In this document: positions 35,783 to 43,704 of the stretch, one piece after another
How positions within the stretch are numbered: the stretch's first letter is position 1
Layout: each line of letters begins with the position of its first letter
Assembly (NCBI GenBank): GCA_949289345.1
Contig: CASENS010000105.1
Location: forward strand, 1-52,325
Source: an uncultured Bacteroides sp.
Lineage (GTDB): Bacteria > Bacteroidota > Bacteroidia > Bacteroidales > Bacteroidaceae
Length of the DNA stretch: 52,325 nt
Reading direction: 5' to 3'
The notes under the pieces: model-generated
Told to the model about the DNA's origin: nothing
Databases searched by the model: none
The model's input: the letters and a program-made list of their open reading frames with translations, nothing else
Program-made: the position numbers and the translations under genes

Positions 35783-35795
35783 TCCGAAAAACCCG

Positions 35796-36785
35796 ATGAA
35801 GTATTCTGTCATTATCCCCGTATATAACCGTCCCGACGAGGTGGATGAGCTGTTGCAAAGCCTCACGGAGCAGACTTTCAGCGACTTTGAGGTCATTGTG
35901 GTGGAGGACGGTTCCGCCATTCCCTGCAGACAGGTGGCCGAGCGGTATGCCGCCCGCTTGCCTGTACATTATTATAATAAGCCGAATTCCGGTCCCGGAC
36001 AGAGCCGGAACTATGGCGCCGAACGCAGCCGTGGCGATTATCTCCTCATCCTGGACTCTGACTGTATTCTGCCGCCCGATTACCTGGACGCTGTTGAGGC
36101 TGAGTTGCGACACCGCCCGTGTGACGCTTTTGGCGGTCCCGACCGTGCCCATGCGTCATTCACCGACATGCAGAAAGCCATCAATTACTCCATGACATCG
36201 TTCTTCACGACCGGAGGCATACGGGGCGGACGCAAGAAGATGGATAAGTTCTATCCCCGCAGTTTCAACATGGGTATCCGCAGGGAGGTCTACGAGGCGT
36301 TGGGAGGTTTCTCGAAGATGCGTTTCGGCGAGGACATCGATTTGAGCATCCGTATCTTTAAGGGCGGTTACAGTTGCCGCCTGTTTCCGGATGCCTGGGT
36401 CTATCACAAGCGCCGTACGGATTTGCGCAAGTTCTTCAAACAGGTTCATAATTCGGGCATTGCGCGCGTCAATCTCTATAAAAAATATCCGGAGTCGTTG
36501 AAGCTGGTCCACCTGTTGCCCGGCTTGTTTACGTTAGGTACGTTCGTGCTGCTTGCCGGCGCCTTGTTTTGTCCGTATGCGTTGCTCCCCTTGTTGCTGT
36601 ATGCCTTGCTGGTAGGCGTTGACTCCACGTTGCGGAATCGCAGCCTGCGTGTCGGCGTTTATTCCATAGCGGCGGCTTATGTTCAGCTCATCGGTTATGG
36701 CACAGGCTTCTGGCGTGCATGGTGGCGCCGGTGTGTTTGCCGCAAAGGGGAGTTCGAGGCATTCCGAAAAAACTTTTATAAATAA
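35796..36785 (+). CDS. Family 2 glycosyltransferase, membrane-associated
   Basis: A 329-residue protein from the ATG at 35796 (the longer TTG frame at 35760 would run through the promoter). The GT-A fold is shown by SVIIPVYNRPDEVDELLQSL, the metal-binding LILDSDC and a later GEDIDLSIRI (the ED of the base region). Two membrane helices near residues 240-285 end the protein. Donor and acceptor are unknown; no cell-surface cluster is adjacent, so it stands alone. Confidence 0.85.
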   Translation: MKYSVIIPVYNRPDEVDELLQSLTEQTFSDFEVIVVEDGSAIPCRQVAERYAARLPVHYYNKPNSGPGQSRNYGAERSRGDYLLILDSDCILPPDYLDAVEAELRHRPCDAFGGPDRAHASFTDMQKAINYSMTSFFTTGGIRGGRKKMDKFYPRSFNMGIRREVYEALGGFSKMRFGEDIDLSIRIFKGGYSCRLFPDAWVYHKRRTDLRKFFKQVHNSGIARVNLYKKYPESLKLVHLLPGLFTLGTFVLLAGALFCPYALLPLLLYALLVGVDSTLRNRSLRVGVYSIAAAYVQLIGYGTGFWRAWWRRCVCRKGEFEAFRKNFYK

Positions 36786-37134
36786 GAGAACCAAATCAGT
36801 TGCTGTGATAAAATGGGAATTTATGTGCCTGAAGTGAATGGTAACAAAAACTCCCCTCCTTCCGGAAGGAGGGGTGCCCACCGGGCGGGGTGGTAGGATA
36901 GGTATGCCGCGTAAGCGACTCCTATTTTGATATAATAATATCCTTTTTAAATAGGTCGAACCATTCTTTTCCTACCACCCCGGCCTAAAGGCCACCCCTC
37001 CTCCCCGGAGGAGGGGAGTTTTTGTTACCATTCGCTTCAAGAGTATAAATTCCCATTTATAGTATAAATTGATTTTATTCATTTACTTAGTTGCTTATAG
37101 TATAAAATAAATCTGATTAGTAGCTTAAATAGTG
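36786..37134. other. Gene-free region filled by the second palindromic element
   Basis: Almost the whole stretch belongs to the palindrome centred near 36934. Beyond the core, AAATGGGAATTTAT (36811-36824) pairs with ATAAATTCCCATTT (37035-37048), and GAATGGTAACAAAAACTCCCC pairs across both sides, giving a span of about 238 bases. Some A/T-rich TATAAA-like words precede radC, with no full promoter match. Confidence 0.6.
36850..37019. mobile_element. Palindromic MITE/REPIN-like element, copy 2 (loop inverted)
   Basis: The arms are collinear with copy 1: left hairpin GTGCCCACCGGGCGGGG and inner arm GGTGGTAGGA (36889-36898), right inner arm TCCTACCACC (36970-36979) and CCCCGGCCTAAAGGCCAC. The 71-base loop is the reverse complement of the copy 1 loop: AACCATTCTT lies at 36959-36968 and AAGCGACTCCTAT at 36913-36925, against AAGAATGGTT at 32571-32580 and ATAGGAGTCGCTT at 32602-32614. 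Confidence 0.8.
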
Positions 37135-37824
37135 ATGGAGAAACTGACGATAAACCAATGGGCTGAGGAAGACCGCCCTCGCGAAAAGATGATGCGGAAG
37201 GGAGCCGAGGCGTTAAGCGACGCTGAGTTACTGGGTATCCTGATAGGTTCCGGCAGCACGGACGAGAGCGCCGTGGCCTTGATGCAGCGTGTGCTGGCCG
37301 CTTGCGGCAACAACCTCAACCAGCTTGCCAAATGGGAAGTACGTGATTTTGCCCGTTTTAAAGGGATGGGACCTGCCAAAAGCATTACCGTCATGGCCGC
37401 ACTGGAACTGGGCAAGCGGCGTAACTTGCAGATGCCGGCCGAACGCCTGTGCGTCCGGTCGTCCGTGGATATTTACAAGCTGTTCCATCCTTTGTTGTGC
37501 GACCTGCCTGCCGAAGAGTTTTGGGTGCTGCTGCTCAACCAGGCGGCTAAGGTGATTGACAAAATCCGTATCAGTCGTGGAGGATTGGACCAGACCACAG
37601 CCGATGTCCGCTCCATCCTGCGCGAGGCGCTTGTCAGACGTGCCGTCCAGATCGCTTTGGTGCACAACCATCCTTCGGGCAACATACAGCCCAGCACGGA
37701 TGACGTCCGGCTGACGCAAGCCGTGCAGCGTGCCGCCGCAACCATGAACATCCGTCTCATCGACCACCTTGTCGTGACCGATGGCAATTATTACAGCTTT
37801 AATGATGAAGGGCGGCTTGAATAG
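37135..37824 (+). CDS. radC: RadC-family JAB-domain protein
   Basis: A 229-residue protein with an N-terminal helix-hairpin-helix-like region (ELLGILIGSGS and the GMGPAKSITVMAA loop) and a C-terminal JAB/MPN domain. The JAMM metal site is seen as HNHPSGNIQPSTDD. Despite the name, a role in DNA repair is not established; the domain fits a metal-dependent hydrolase. ATG at 37135 is preferred over the GTG one codon earlier. Confidence 0.92.
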   Translation: MEKLTINQWAEEDRPREKMMRKGAEALSDAELLGILIGSGSTDESAVALMQRVLAACGNNLNQLAKWEVRDFARFKGMGPAKSITVMAALELGKRRNLQMPAERLCVRSSVDIYKLFHPLLCDLPAEEFWVLLLNQAAKVIDKIRISRGGLDQTTADVRSILREALVRRAVQIALVHNHPSGNIQPSTDDVRLTQAVQRAAATMNIRLIDHLVVTDGNYYSFNDEGRLE

Positions 37825-37854
37825 GGATAAAGACGGGGACTGCCCGGCGGAAAT

Positions 37855-38286
37855 CTATCGCTTGTGCCGGAAGAAATCTTTCATCAAAGCGGCACACTCG
37901 TCCTCCGACACTCCTTTCACGACTTCCGTCTTAGGATGCAGGGCTTGGGGGGCGTACCGCCGGTAGCCTCTTTTTTCATCTTCGGCTCCGAATACCAGCC
38001 GGCCTAGTTGCGCCCAGCCGATGGCTCCCGCACACATCACGCAAGGTTCTACCGTGACATAGAGGGTGCACTCATTCAGGTATTTGCCTCCTAAAGTTGA
38101 CGCGGCGGCAGTCAGTGCCTGCATTTCGGCATGCGCCGTGACGTCCGTCAGTGTCTCCGTCAGGTTGTAAGCCCGGGCAATGATACGGTCCTTGCATACC
38201 ACGACCGCACCTACCGGCACTTCTCCGCGCTCCATGGCCTTGCGGGCTTCGAGCAATGCCTGTTTCATGTAATAAGCGTCTTCCAT
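37855..38286 (-). CDS. tadA: tRNA-specific adenosine deaminase
   Basis: TadA converts A34 to inosine in tRNA-Arg(ACG). In the 143-residue protein the zinc site is H52-A-E54 and P81-C82-x2-C85 (PCVMCAGA), the cytidine-deaminase fold signature. It is convergent with radC, and its start lies 3 bases after the stop of the small upstream gene, so the two are likely one transcript from the promoter at 38532-38561. Confidence 0.93.
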   Translation of the reverse strand: MEDAYYMKQALLEARKAMERGEVPVGAVVVCKDRIIARAYNLTETLTDVTAHAEMQALTAAASTLGGKYLNECTLYVTVEPCVMCAGAIGWAQLGRLVFGAEDEKRGYRRYAPQALHPKTEVVKGVSEDECAALMKDFFRHKR

Positions 38287-38289
38287 ACG

Positions 38290-38523
38290 TTATCTTCGCA
38301 TATCGTGTTCCCCGAACAAGGTGGGGTAGTCCTCATCCATATTCTTGTAGATGAACATGAGAATTGTTTCGCGAAGCCAGCGCGACTTGTTGGTTATCTT
38401 GTATTTTTTCAGATAACGGTCCACAATCCGCTGCTCCTCTTCGCTCATCAGACATACCATGCGCAGGTGGCGTCCGGGTACGTCCGGCGATGCTTTTGCC
38501 GCTGTTTTACGTCTCTTTCCCAT
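38290..38523 (-). CDS. Small conserved hypothetical protein, ribbon-helix-helix-like
   Basis: A 77-residue basic protein from the ATG at 38523; the longer frame to 38619 overlaps the divergent promoter and yraN. It begins with a basic stretch (GKRRKTAAKASP), then a strand (HLRMVCLMSEEE) and two helices (EQRIVDRYLKKY; KSRWLRETILMFIYKN), like ribbon-helix-helix DNA-binding proteins. Function is unknown. It precedes tadA by 3 bases. Confidence 0.65.
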   Translation of the reverse strand: MGKRRKTAAKASPDVPGRHLRMVCLMSEEEQRIVDRYLKKYKITNKSRWLRETILMFIYKNMDEDYPTLFGEHDMRR

Positions 38524-38531
38524 ATTCTCTG

Positions 38532-38581
38532 CAAATTTAGTTTTACTTTGGCAAAAACAAAACGGAAAATGCGTATTTTTG
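38532..38581. promoter_or_regulatory. Overlapping divergent promoters (yraN and the RHH/tadA pair)
   Basis: Minus strand: TTTG (plus CAAA, 38558-38561), 18-base spacer, TAAATTTG (plus CAAATTTA, 38532-38539); its start point would fall almost on the ATG at 38523, implying a leaderless message. Plus strand: TATTTTTG at 38574-38581 with TTTG at 38547-38550, 23 bases upstream. The two promoters interleave, so they probably exclude each other. Confidence 0.6.
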
Positions 38582-38602
38582 CCGTGAAAAGCGAAAAAGA
38601 GG

Positions 38603-38968
38603 ATGGCAACACACAACAATTTGGGAAAAGCCGGCGAAGATGCCGCAGTGGCCTATTTGGAAAGTAAAGGCTACGTCGTGCGTCACCGCAACTGGAGGAA
38701 AAATCACCTGGAACTGGACATTGTGGCGGAGAAGGGGCATGAGCTGGTTGTGGCTGAAGTGAAAACACGCGCCAATGCCCGGTATAAGGCGCCGCAGGAA
38801 GCGGTGGACTGGCAGAAAATACGTCGCATCGTCATCGCGGCAGACGCCTATATCAAGCATTTCAACATTGATGATCCGGTGCGCTTCGACATCATTACCG
38901 TGATGGGCCAGGCCGGCGGTTTCCATATTGAACATCTGGAGAACGCTTTTTATCCACCTTTATTTTAA
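38603..38968 (+). CDS. YraN-family (UPF0102) endonuclease-fold protein
   Basis: A 121-residue protein with the UPF0102 pattern: LGKAGEDAAVAYLESKGYVV at the N-terminus, then the restriction-endonuclease-like core ELDIVAEKGHELVVAEVKTR (the E/D...ExK triad) and KIRRIVIAADAYI. Biochemical role is not established. It precedes birA by 9 bases and is likely co-transcribed. Confidence 0.9.
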   Translation: MATHNNLGKAGEDAAVAYLESKGYVVRHRNWRKNHLELDIVAEKGHELVVAEVKTRANARYKAPQEAVDWQKIRRIVIAADAYIKHFNIDDPVRFDIITVMGQAGGFHIEHLENAFYPPLF

Positions 38969-38977
38969 AAATGCGCA

Positions 38978-39751
38978 ATGGACTTTCAGCCTGAATATTT
39001 CCCGTATCCGCTCCTTGTGCTGGAGCGGACGGACTCTACCAACCGCTACCTTGATGAATGGTGCGGTGACAAGTCCGTACAAGTGAAAGAACTGACAACT
39101 GTCGTGGCCGACTATCAAACGGCCGGGAAGGGACAACGGGGGAACTCCTGGGAAGCGGCTGCCGGGCAGAACCTGCTTTTCAGTTTCGTGCTTTATCCCG
39201 TTTTCATTGAGGCGCAGCATCAGTTCGTTCTCTCCCAGATTGCCGCATTGTCCGTTAAAGAAGCGTTGGACGGACTTGTGGCGGATGTCAGCATCAAGTG
39301 GCCCAATGACATTTATTGGCGGGAGAAAAAAATAGGCGGGATATTGATAGAACACAATGTGGATGGGTCTCACCTCAGCCGGAGCATTGTCGGTGTCGGG
39401 CTAAACGTCAATCAAGAGGCTTTCCATAGCGATGCGCCCAATCCGGTCTCGCTCAAGCAAATCACCGGACGGGGCTACGCCCGTCAGGATTTGCTGGCCG
39501 ACATCCTCAGCCGTGTCCATGCCTATTACGCCCGTTTGCGGGCTGAGGTGTCAGGAGCTTTCTGTCCGTACCTTTCTGTCCGTTATGAAGAGGCTTTGTT
39601 CCGACGCGTCGGCTGGCATCTTTATGCCGACGCAAGCGGAACCTTCCGGGCACGCATTGTCCGTGTGGGACAGGACGGCCGTTTGGTGCTGGAAGACAAG
39701 GAAGGGCATCTTCGCTCCTATTTGTTCAAAGAGGTGCGGTATGTGCTTTGA
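38978..39751 (+). CDS. birA: Biotin--protein ligase
   Basis: Attaches biotin to carboxylase carrier domains. The 257-residue protein has the biotinyl-AMP loop TAGKGQRGNSWEAAAGQNLL (the GRGRxGR-like loop), KWPNDIYWREKKIGGILIE, and a C-terminal SH3-like domain (RRVGWHLYADASGTFRARIV). It lacks the N-terminal helix-turn-helix of E. coli BirA, so it is a ligase without repressor function. It follows yraN after 9 bases. Confidence 0.93.
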   Translation: MDFQPEYFPYPLLVLERTDSTNRYLDEWCGDKSVQVKELTTVVADYQTAGKGQRGNSWEAAAGQNLLFSFVLYPVFIEAQHQFVLSQIAALSVKEALDGLVADVSIKWPNDIYWREKKIGGILIEHNVDGSHLSRSIVGVGLNVNQEAFHSDAPNPVSLKQITGRGYARQDLLADILSRVHAYYARLRAEVSGAFCPYLSVRYEEALFRRVGWHLYADASGTFRARIVRVGQDGRLVLEDKEGHLRSYLFKEVRYVL

Positions 39752-39813
39752 AGAACCTTGCCGGCTCTCCATGCCGGACCGATGATTGAACCGGATTTGT
39801 CCATCGGACGGGC

Positions 39814-39901
39814 CGTCCGAAATCACCGTATGTTTTGGGTCGGAAGACAGTTAGTTCCGCTTCAAAAGACTGTATGATTTGAGGCAAAAGAGTGTATGTT
39901 T
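39814..39901 (-). repeat. Array E: four 22-bp units on the minus strand, related to arrays A and D
   Basis: On the minus strand the units cover 39901-39880, 39879-39858, 39857-39836 and 39835-39814. Unit 1 is AAACATACACTCTTTTGCC, nearly identical to unit 1 of array D, and both are preceded by AAACAAAAAA. At the unit 2/3 border TTTTG..GCGGAA pairs with TTCCGA..CAAAA: different bases from array D, same pairing. Confidence 0.8.
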
Positions 39902-39991
39902 TTTTGTTTACAAAGCAGAGGATTCTCATTCCGTGCAAAGTGTAAATGTTAATAATTGCTTTTTGAGGATGCGTGTTTTGCAGGAAAAGAC

Positions 39992-39999
39992 TATCTTTG
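39992..39999 (+). promoter_or_regulatory. metK -7 box
   Basis: TATCTTTG, a full TAnnTTTG match. Start would be near 40006, so the transcript begins just before the riboswitch. No TTTG lies at the usual 19-base distance. Confidence 0.55.
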
Positions 40000-40010
40000 C
40001 GCCCGAAAAT

Positions 40011-40063
40011 CAAAATGTGGAAAGATTTGAGTAGCTTGCAACCACAGAAAAAAATGCTAAAAC
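40011..40063 (+). promoter_or_regulatory. SAM-II-like riboswitch in the metK leader
   Basis: P1 is TGTGG (40016-40020) paired with CCACA (40042-40046). The loop carries GATTT (40024-40028), TAGC (40032-40035) and TTGCA (40036-40040); the downstream strand is AAAAT followed by GCTAAAA (40051-40062). This order, P1, GAUUU...UUGCA, closing P1, then AAAU-GCUAAAA, follows the SAM-II consensus known from Alphaproteobacteria and Bacteroidetes, and the TAGC/GCTA and ATTT/AAAT matches fit its pseudoknot. Placement before SAM synthetase supports feedback control. Confidence 0.65.
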
Positions 40064-40077
40064 ACATACTTTTCTGA

Positions 40078-40137
40078 ATGAAACGCCGGACCGCGGCCGG
40101 CATACCCTACTCACCGTATTTCCCATTTCACGCTTAA
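40078..40137 (+). CDS. Possible 19-codon leader ORF between riboswitch and metK
   Basis: ATG at 40078 opens a frame reading [19 protein letters not shown], stop at 40135-40137. It starts 15 bases after the riboswitch, where a SAM-II element normally masks the translation start. Inside is a GCCGG (40085-40089) / CCGGC (40097-40101) hairpin. No clear Shine-Dalgarno sequence. It may be chance, or the direct target of the switch. Confidence 0.25.
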   Translation: MKRRTAAGIPYSPYFPFHA

Positions 40138-40169
40138 TTGATGAACTGATATTTAATTGTTGTAGAAGT

Positions 40170-41462
40170 ATGGGATACTTGTTTACATCCGAATCGGTGT
40201 CGGAAGGACACCCCGACAAAGTGGCCGACCAAATATCGGACGCTGTATTGGACAAATTGCTGGCTTACGACCCCCAGTCGAAGGTGGCGTGCGAAACGCT
40301 GGTCACCACGGGGCAGGTGATTTTGGCCGGTGAGGTAAAAACGAAAGCCTATGTGGACATGCCGCTCATTGCGCGCGAAGTCATCAGGAAAATAGGTTAT
40401 ACGAAAGGAGAATATATGTTCGAAAGCAACTCGTGCGGCGTGTTGAGCGCCATTCACGAGCAAAGTCCCGACATCAACCGGGGCGTGGAACGTAAAGACC
40501 CTATGGAGCAGGGAGCCGGTGACCAGGGGATGATGTTCGGTTATGCCACCAACGAGACGGAAAACTACATGCCTCTGTCGCTCGACCTGGCACACCGCAT
40601 CCTCCAGGTGCTGGCCGACATCCGTCGGGAAGGCAAGCAGATGACTTACCTGCGTCCCGACGCCAAGAGCCAGGTGACCATCGAATATGACGACAACGGG
40701 ACGCCTGTCCGCATCGACACCATTGTAGTCTCCACCCAACACGATGAATTTATCCGCCCTGCCGATGATAGCGAAGAGGCGCAGCTGAAGGCTGATGAGG
40801 AAATGCTGGCCATTATCCGCTATGACGTTATCAATACGCTGATGCCCCGTGTCATTGCTTCCATCCATGCGCCCAAAGTGCTGGCCTTGTTCAACGAGGA
40901 CATCAAATACCACGTCAACCCTACTGGGAAATTTGTGATTGGAGGCCCCCACGGAGATACGGGTCTGACAGGACGCAAAATCATTGTGGACACCTACGGA
41001 GGAAAAGGCGCCCACGGCGGAGGCGCTTTCTCCGGGAAAGACCCCTCGAAGGTGGACCGCTCGGCCGCTTATGCCGCACGCCACATCGCCAAGAACCTGG
41101 TGGCGGCGGGAGTGGCCGATGAAATGTTGGTGCAGGTAAGCTATGCCATCGGCGTGGCACGCCCCATCAACATCTATGTCAACACTTACGGACGGAGCCA
41201 TGTGGCCATGAGCGACGGGGAAATAGCCCGCAAGATAGACGAGCTGTTCGACCTTCGTCCGAAGGCCATCGAAGACCGCCTGAAGCTGCGCAACCCCATC
41301 TATCAGGAAACGGCCGCCTATGGACACATGGGACGCGAGCCGCAAGTGGTGACCAAGCATTTCCGTAGCCGCTATGAAGGCAATAAAGACATTGAGGTGG
41401 AACTTTTCACGTGGGAGAAACTGGATTATGTGGATAAGGTAAAAGCCGCTTTCGGCTTATAA
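40170..41462 (+). CDS. metK: S-adenosylmethionine synthetase
   Basis: MetK makes SAM from methionine and ATP. The 430-residue protein shows the N-terminal [19 protein letters not shown] block, the ATP signature [12 protein letters not shown], and the second signature [18 protein letters not shown]. It is somewhat longer than the E. coli enzyme, with an insertion between residues 180 and 230 usual in Bacteroidetes. Expression is probably reduced by high SAM through the leader riboswitch. A terminator follows at 41477-41533. Confidence 0.96.
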   Translation: MGYLFTSESVSEGHPDKVADQISDAVLDKLLAYDPQSKVACETLVTTGQVILAGEVKTKAYVDMPLIAREVIRKIGYTKGEYMFESNSCGVLSAIHEQSPDINRGVERKDPMEQGAGDQGMMFGYATNETENYMPLSLDLAHRILQVLADIRREGKQMTYLRPDAKSQVTIEYDDNGTPVRIDTIVVSTQHDEFIRPADDSEEAQLKADEEMLAIIRYDVINTLMPRVIASIHAPKVLALFNEDIKYHVNPTGKFVIGGPHGDTGLTGRKIIVDTYGGKGAHGGGAFSGKDPSKVDRSAAYAARHIAKNLVAAGVADEMLVQVSYAIGVARPINIYVNTYGRSHVAMSDGEIARKIDELFDLRPKAIEDRLKLRNPIYQETAAYGHMGREPQVVTKHFRSRYEGNKDIEVELFTWEKLDYVDKVKAAFGL

Positions 41463-41476
41463 TCCATTCATGACAT

Positions 41477-41540
41477 AAAGTTTGGCGGAAGTCATGCTTA
41501 TGCTTCGCAGGGCATCGCTTTTCGCCAAACTTTGTTTTGT
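41477..41540 (+). terminator. Terminator after metK
   Basis: AAAGTTTGGCG (41477-41487) pairs perfectly with CGCCAAACTTT (41523-41533) around a 35-base loop, followed by GTTTTG. Confidence 0.7.
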
Positions 41541-41577
41541 CCGGTACGGGCATGTCGTTTTTTTGAAGGAAAATTCC

Positions 41578-41585
41578 TACCTTTG
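41578..41585 (+). promoter_or_regulatory. -7 box of the LOG gene
   Basis: TACCTTTG, a full TAnnTTTG match, 35 bases before the ATG at 41621. The nearest TTTG (41562-41565) is too close, so the -33 element is uncertain. Confidence 0.45.
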
Positions 41586-41620
41586 CCTGCGATTAAACCA
41601 GAAAGTGAAGAGCGTAAACT

Positions 41621-42208
41621 ATGAATAAGATAACTTCCGTGTGCGTCTATTGCGCTTCGAGCACCAGGATTGACGCCTCGTATGTGGAAACCGCCCGTGA
41701 GTTGGGGACTTTACTGGGCAAGGCCGGCATCCGTGTGATAAACGGGGCGGGCAACCGTGGCCTGATGGCTGCTCTGTCGGATGCGGCATTGGCCGCTGGC
41801 GGAAAGGTGACGGGCGTCATTCCCCGTTTTATGGTGGAGCAAGGCTGGCATCATACGGGGCTGACCGAGCTGATAGAGGTGGAGGACATGCACCAAAGGA
41901 AAGCGACTATGGCTCGGTTGAGTGACGCGGTGATAGCCTTGCCCGGCGGATGCGGCACGCTGGAAGAGCTGATGGAAATCATCACGTGGAAGCAGTTGGG
42001 GCTTTACCTGAACCCCATCGTTATTTTGAACGCCAATGGTTATTATGACCCGTTGTCCGCTTTCTTCAGCCGGGCGATAGAGGAACATTTCATGGGCCCC
42101 CGCCATTTGGAACTGTGGCGCATGGCCGCCACGCCCCAGGAAGCGGTCGGCCTGATACATACCACTCCCTTGTGGGATGCGGGAATACGCAAATTCACAG
42201 ATATATGA
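41621..42208 (+). CDS. LOG-family protein (cytokinin-activating-type nucleoside phosphate hydrolase)
   Basis: A 195-residue protein with the LOG signature: MxxRK (MHQRKATMARLSDAVIALPG region) and PGGxGTxxE (PGGCGTLEELMEII). LOG proteins cleave ribose phosphate from nucleoside monophosphates; many bacterial members were once annotated as lysine decarboxylases. The physiological substrate in Bacteroidales is unclear. Its stop overlaps the DUF4271 gene by 4 bases (ATGA), so it leads the operon that runs to tatD. Confidence 0.88.
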   Translation: MNKITSVCVYCASSTRIDASYVETARELGTLLGKAGIRVINGAGNRGLMAALSDAALAAGGKVTGVIPRFMVEQGWHHTGLTELIEVEDMHQRKATMARLSDAVIALPGGCGTLEELMEIITWKQLGLYLNPIVILNANGYYDPLSAFFSRAIEEHFMGPRHLELWRMAATPQEAVGLIHTTPLWDAGIRKFTDI

Positions 42209-42945
42209 TGAACGTGGTGCAGGGTGTCTTGTCTGTGTGCGCGTCCGTCCCGGAAGCGATTCCGCTGCCTTATTCTCCCGGAAATGATGACGGCATAGCC
42301 TTTGTCTTGCTGGGATGCTTTTTCCTTTCGTCCTATGTTTTGGCTCATAGCAGTAAATTCCTGTTGCAACTGGGTGAGGGGTTCCTTTTGCACCGTGAGA
42401 GGGCCAGTATATTTGGCACGTCAGCCGGCTCGGACATACGTTACATGCTTCTTCTTGTTGTGCAGACCTGTGTGTTGGCGGGGCTTTACCTTTTCGTCTG
42501 TTTCAATGCGGCCTGTCCGGATTTGGTTGTACGCATAGGTTCCATGGGGCTGTTGGGTGTATGTGTGGCGGGATGTGCGGTTTATATAGGCTTGAAATGG
42601 CTGGCGTATCTGTTGTTGGAATGGACATTTCTTGACAAACAGATTTCCTCTTTTTGGGAAGAGTCGTATGCCACTCTCATTTATTACTCCGGATTTCTGC
42701 TTTCCCCGTTTCTGCTTTTGGCCATTTATCTCAATTTTTCTCTGCAAATATCTGTTATAATCGGACTGCTTTTGCTTGCTTTGGTTAAAATATTGATACT
42801 TTATAAGTGGATAAAACTTTTTTGTTACAATTTGTTCGGTGGTTTGGTTTTGATTTTGTACTTTTGTGCCCTTGAAATCATACCCTGTGTTATGTTTTAC
42901 AAGGGGATGACGCAACTAAACGATTATCTGATAATAAATTTTTAG
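42205..42945 (+). CDS. DUF4271 integral membrane protein
   Basis: A 246-residue protein with about six membrane helices, starting at the ATG (42205) that overlaps the LOG stop. It ends ALEIIPCVMFYKGMTQLNDYLI, the conserved end of the Bacteroidetes DUF4271 family. Function is unknown. Its steady place before hemD in this group of bacteria suggests a shared transcript rather than a haem role. The hemD GTG follows after 3 bases. Confidence 0.8.
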   Translation: MMNVVQGVLSVCASVPEAIPLPYSPGNDDGIAFVLLGCFFLSSYVLAHSSKFLLQLGEGFLLHRERASIFGTSAGSDIRYMLLLVVQTCVLAGLYLFVCFNAACPDLVVRIGSMGLLGVCVAGCAVYIGLKWLAYLLLEWTFLDKQISSFWEESYATLIYYSGFLLSPFLLLAIYLNFSLQISVIIGLLLLALVKILILYKWIKLFCYNLFGGLVLILYFCALEIIPCVMFYKGMTQLNDYLIINF

Positions 42946-42948
42946 GAC

Positions 42949-43704
42949 GTGAAAATTAAAAAAGTGCTAGTGTCGCAGCCGAAGCCTGCGTCAGAAAAGT
43001 CTCCGTATTACGATATTGCAGCGAAGTATGGCGTGAAGATTGATTTCCGCCCGTTTATCAAAGTGGAGAGCGTGTCGGCGAAAGAGTTCAGGCAGCAAAA
43101 GGTGTCTATCCTGGATCACACGGCTGTCATCTTTACTTCCCGTCATGCCATTGACCACTTCTTCCATTTGTGTACGGAGTTGCGCGTGACGATTCCCGAA
43201 ACGATGAAATACTTTTGCGTGACGGAATCCATCGCATTGTACATCCAGAAATATGTGCAATACCGCAAGCGTAAAATCTTCTTCGGACAGACCGGCAAGT
43301 TCGATGATTTGTTGCCTGCTATCCAGAAGCATAAGACGGAGAAATATCTGGTCCCTATGTCGGATGTGCATACGGACGAAATCAAGAATACGTTGGATAA
43401 ATACAAGATACAGCATACGGAGGCCGTTATGTATCGCACGGTAAGTAATGATTTCCAGCCGGGTGAGGCGTTCGACTACGACATGCTGGTGTTCTTCAGT
43501 CCGGCGGGAGTGTCATCGTTGCAGAAGAATTTTCCCAACTTTGAGCAGAAGGAGATCAAAATCGGGACTTTTGGCTCGACGACGGCTCAAGCGGTTCGTG
43601 ATGCCGGATTGCGTCTCGATTTGGAAGCTCCAACCGTAAAGGCTCCTTCGATGACGGCCGCACTCGACATGTTTATCAAAGAGACTAATGAAGTTGAAGC
43701 GTAA
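42949..43704 (+). CDS. hemD: Uroporphyrinogen-III synthase-family protein
   Basis: A 251-residue HemD-fold protein starting with GTG. Two Rossmann-like halves are seen (KVLVSQPKPASEKSPYYDIA opening; VIFTSRHAIDHF; then DYDMLVFFSPAGVSSLQKNF and KIGTFGSTTAQAV). HemD closes and rearranges hydroxymethylbilane in tetrapyrrole synthesis. Bacteroides often lack early haem genes, and none is nearby, so whether this protein keeps that activity is open. Confidence 0.82.
   Translation: MKIKKVLVSQPKPASEKSPYYDIAAKYGVKIDFRPFIKVESVSAKEFRQQKVSILDHTAVIFTSRHAIDHFFHLCTELRVTIPETMKYFCVTESIALYIQKYVQYRKRKIFFGQTGKFDDLLPAIQKHKTEKYLVPMSDVHTDEIKNTLDKYKIQHTEAVMYRTVSNDFQPGEAFDYDMLVFFSPAGVSSLQKNFPNFEQKEIKIGTFGSTTAQAVRDAGLRLDLEAPTVKAPSMTAALDMFIKETNEVEA

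Larger units (their letters stand above)
39752..40169. other. Intergenic region and metK leader
   Basis: These 418 bases hold a 22-bp array (39814-39901, best read on the minus strand), the metK -7 box (39992-39999), the SAM-II-like riboswitch (40011-40063), a short open frame (40078-40137) with a GC-rich hairpin inside, and an A/T-rich stretch before the ATG. Confidence 0.65.
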
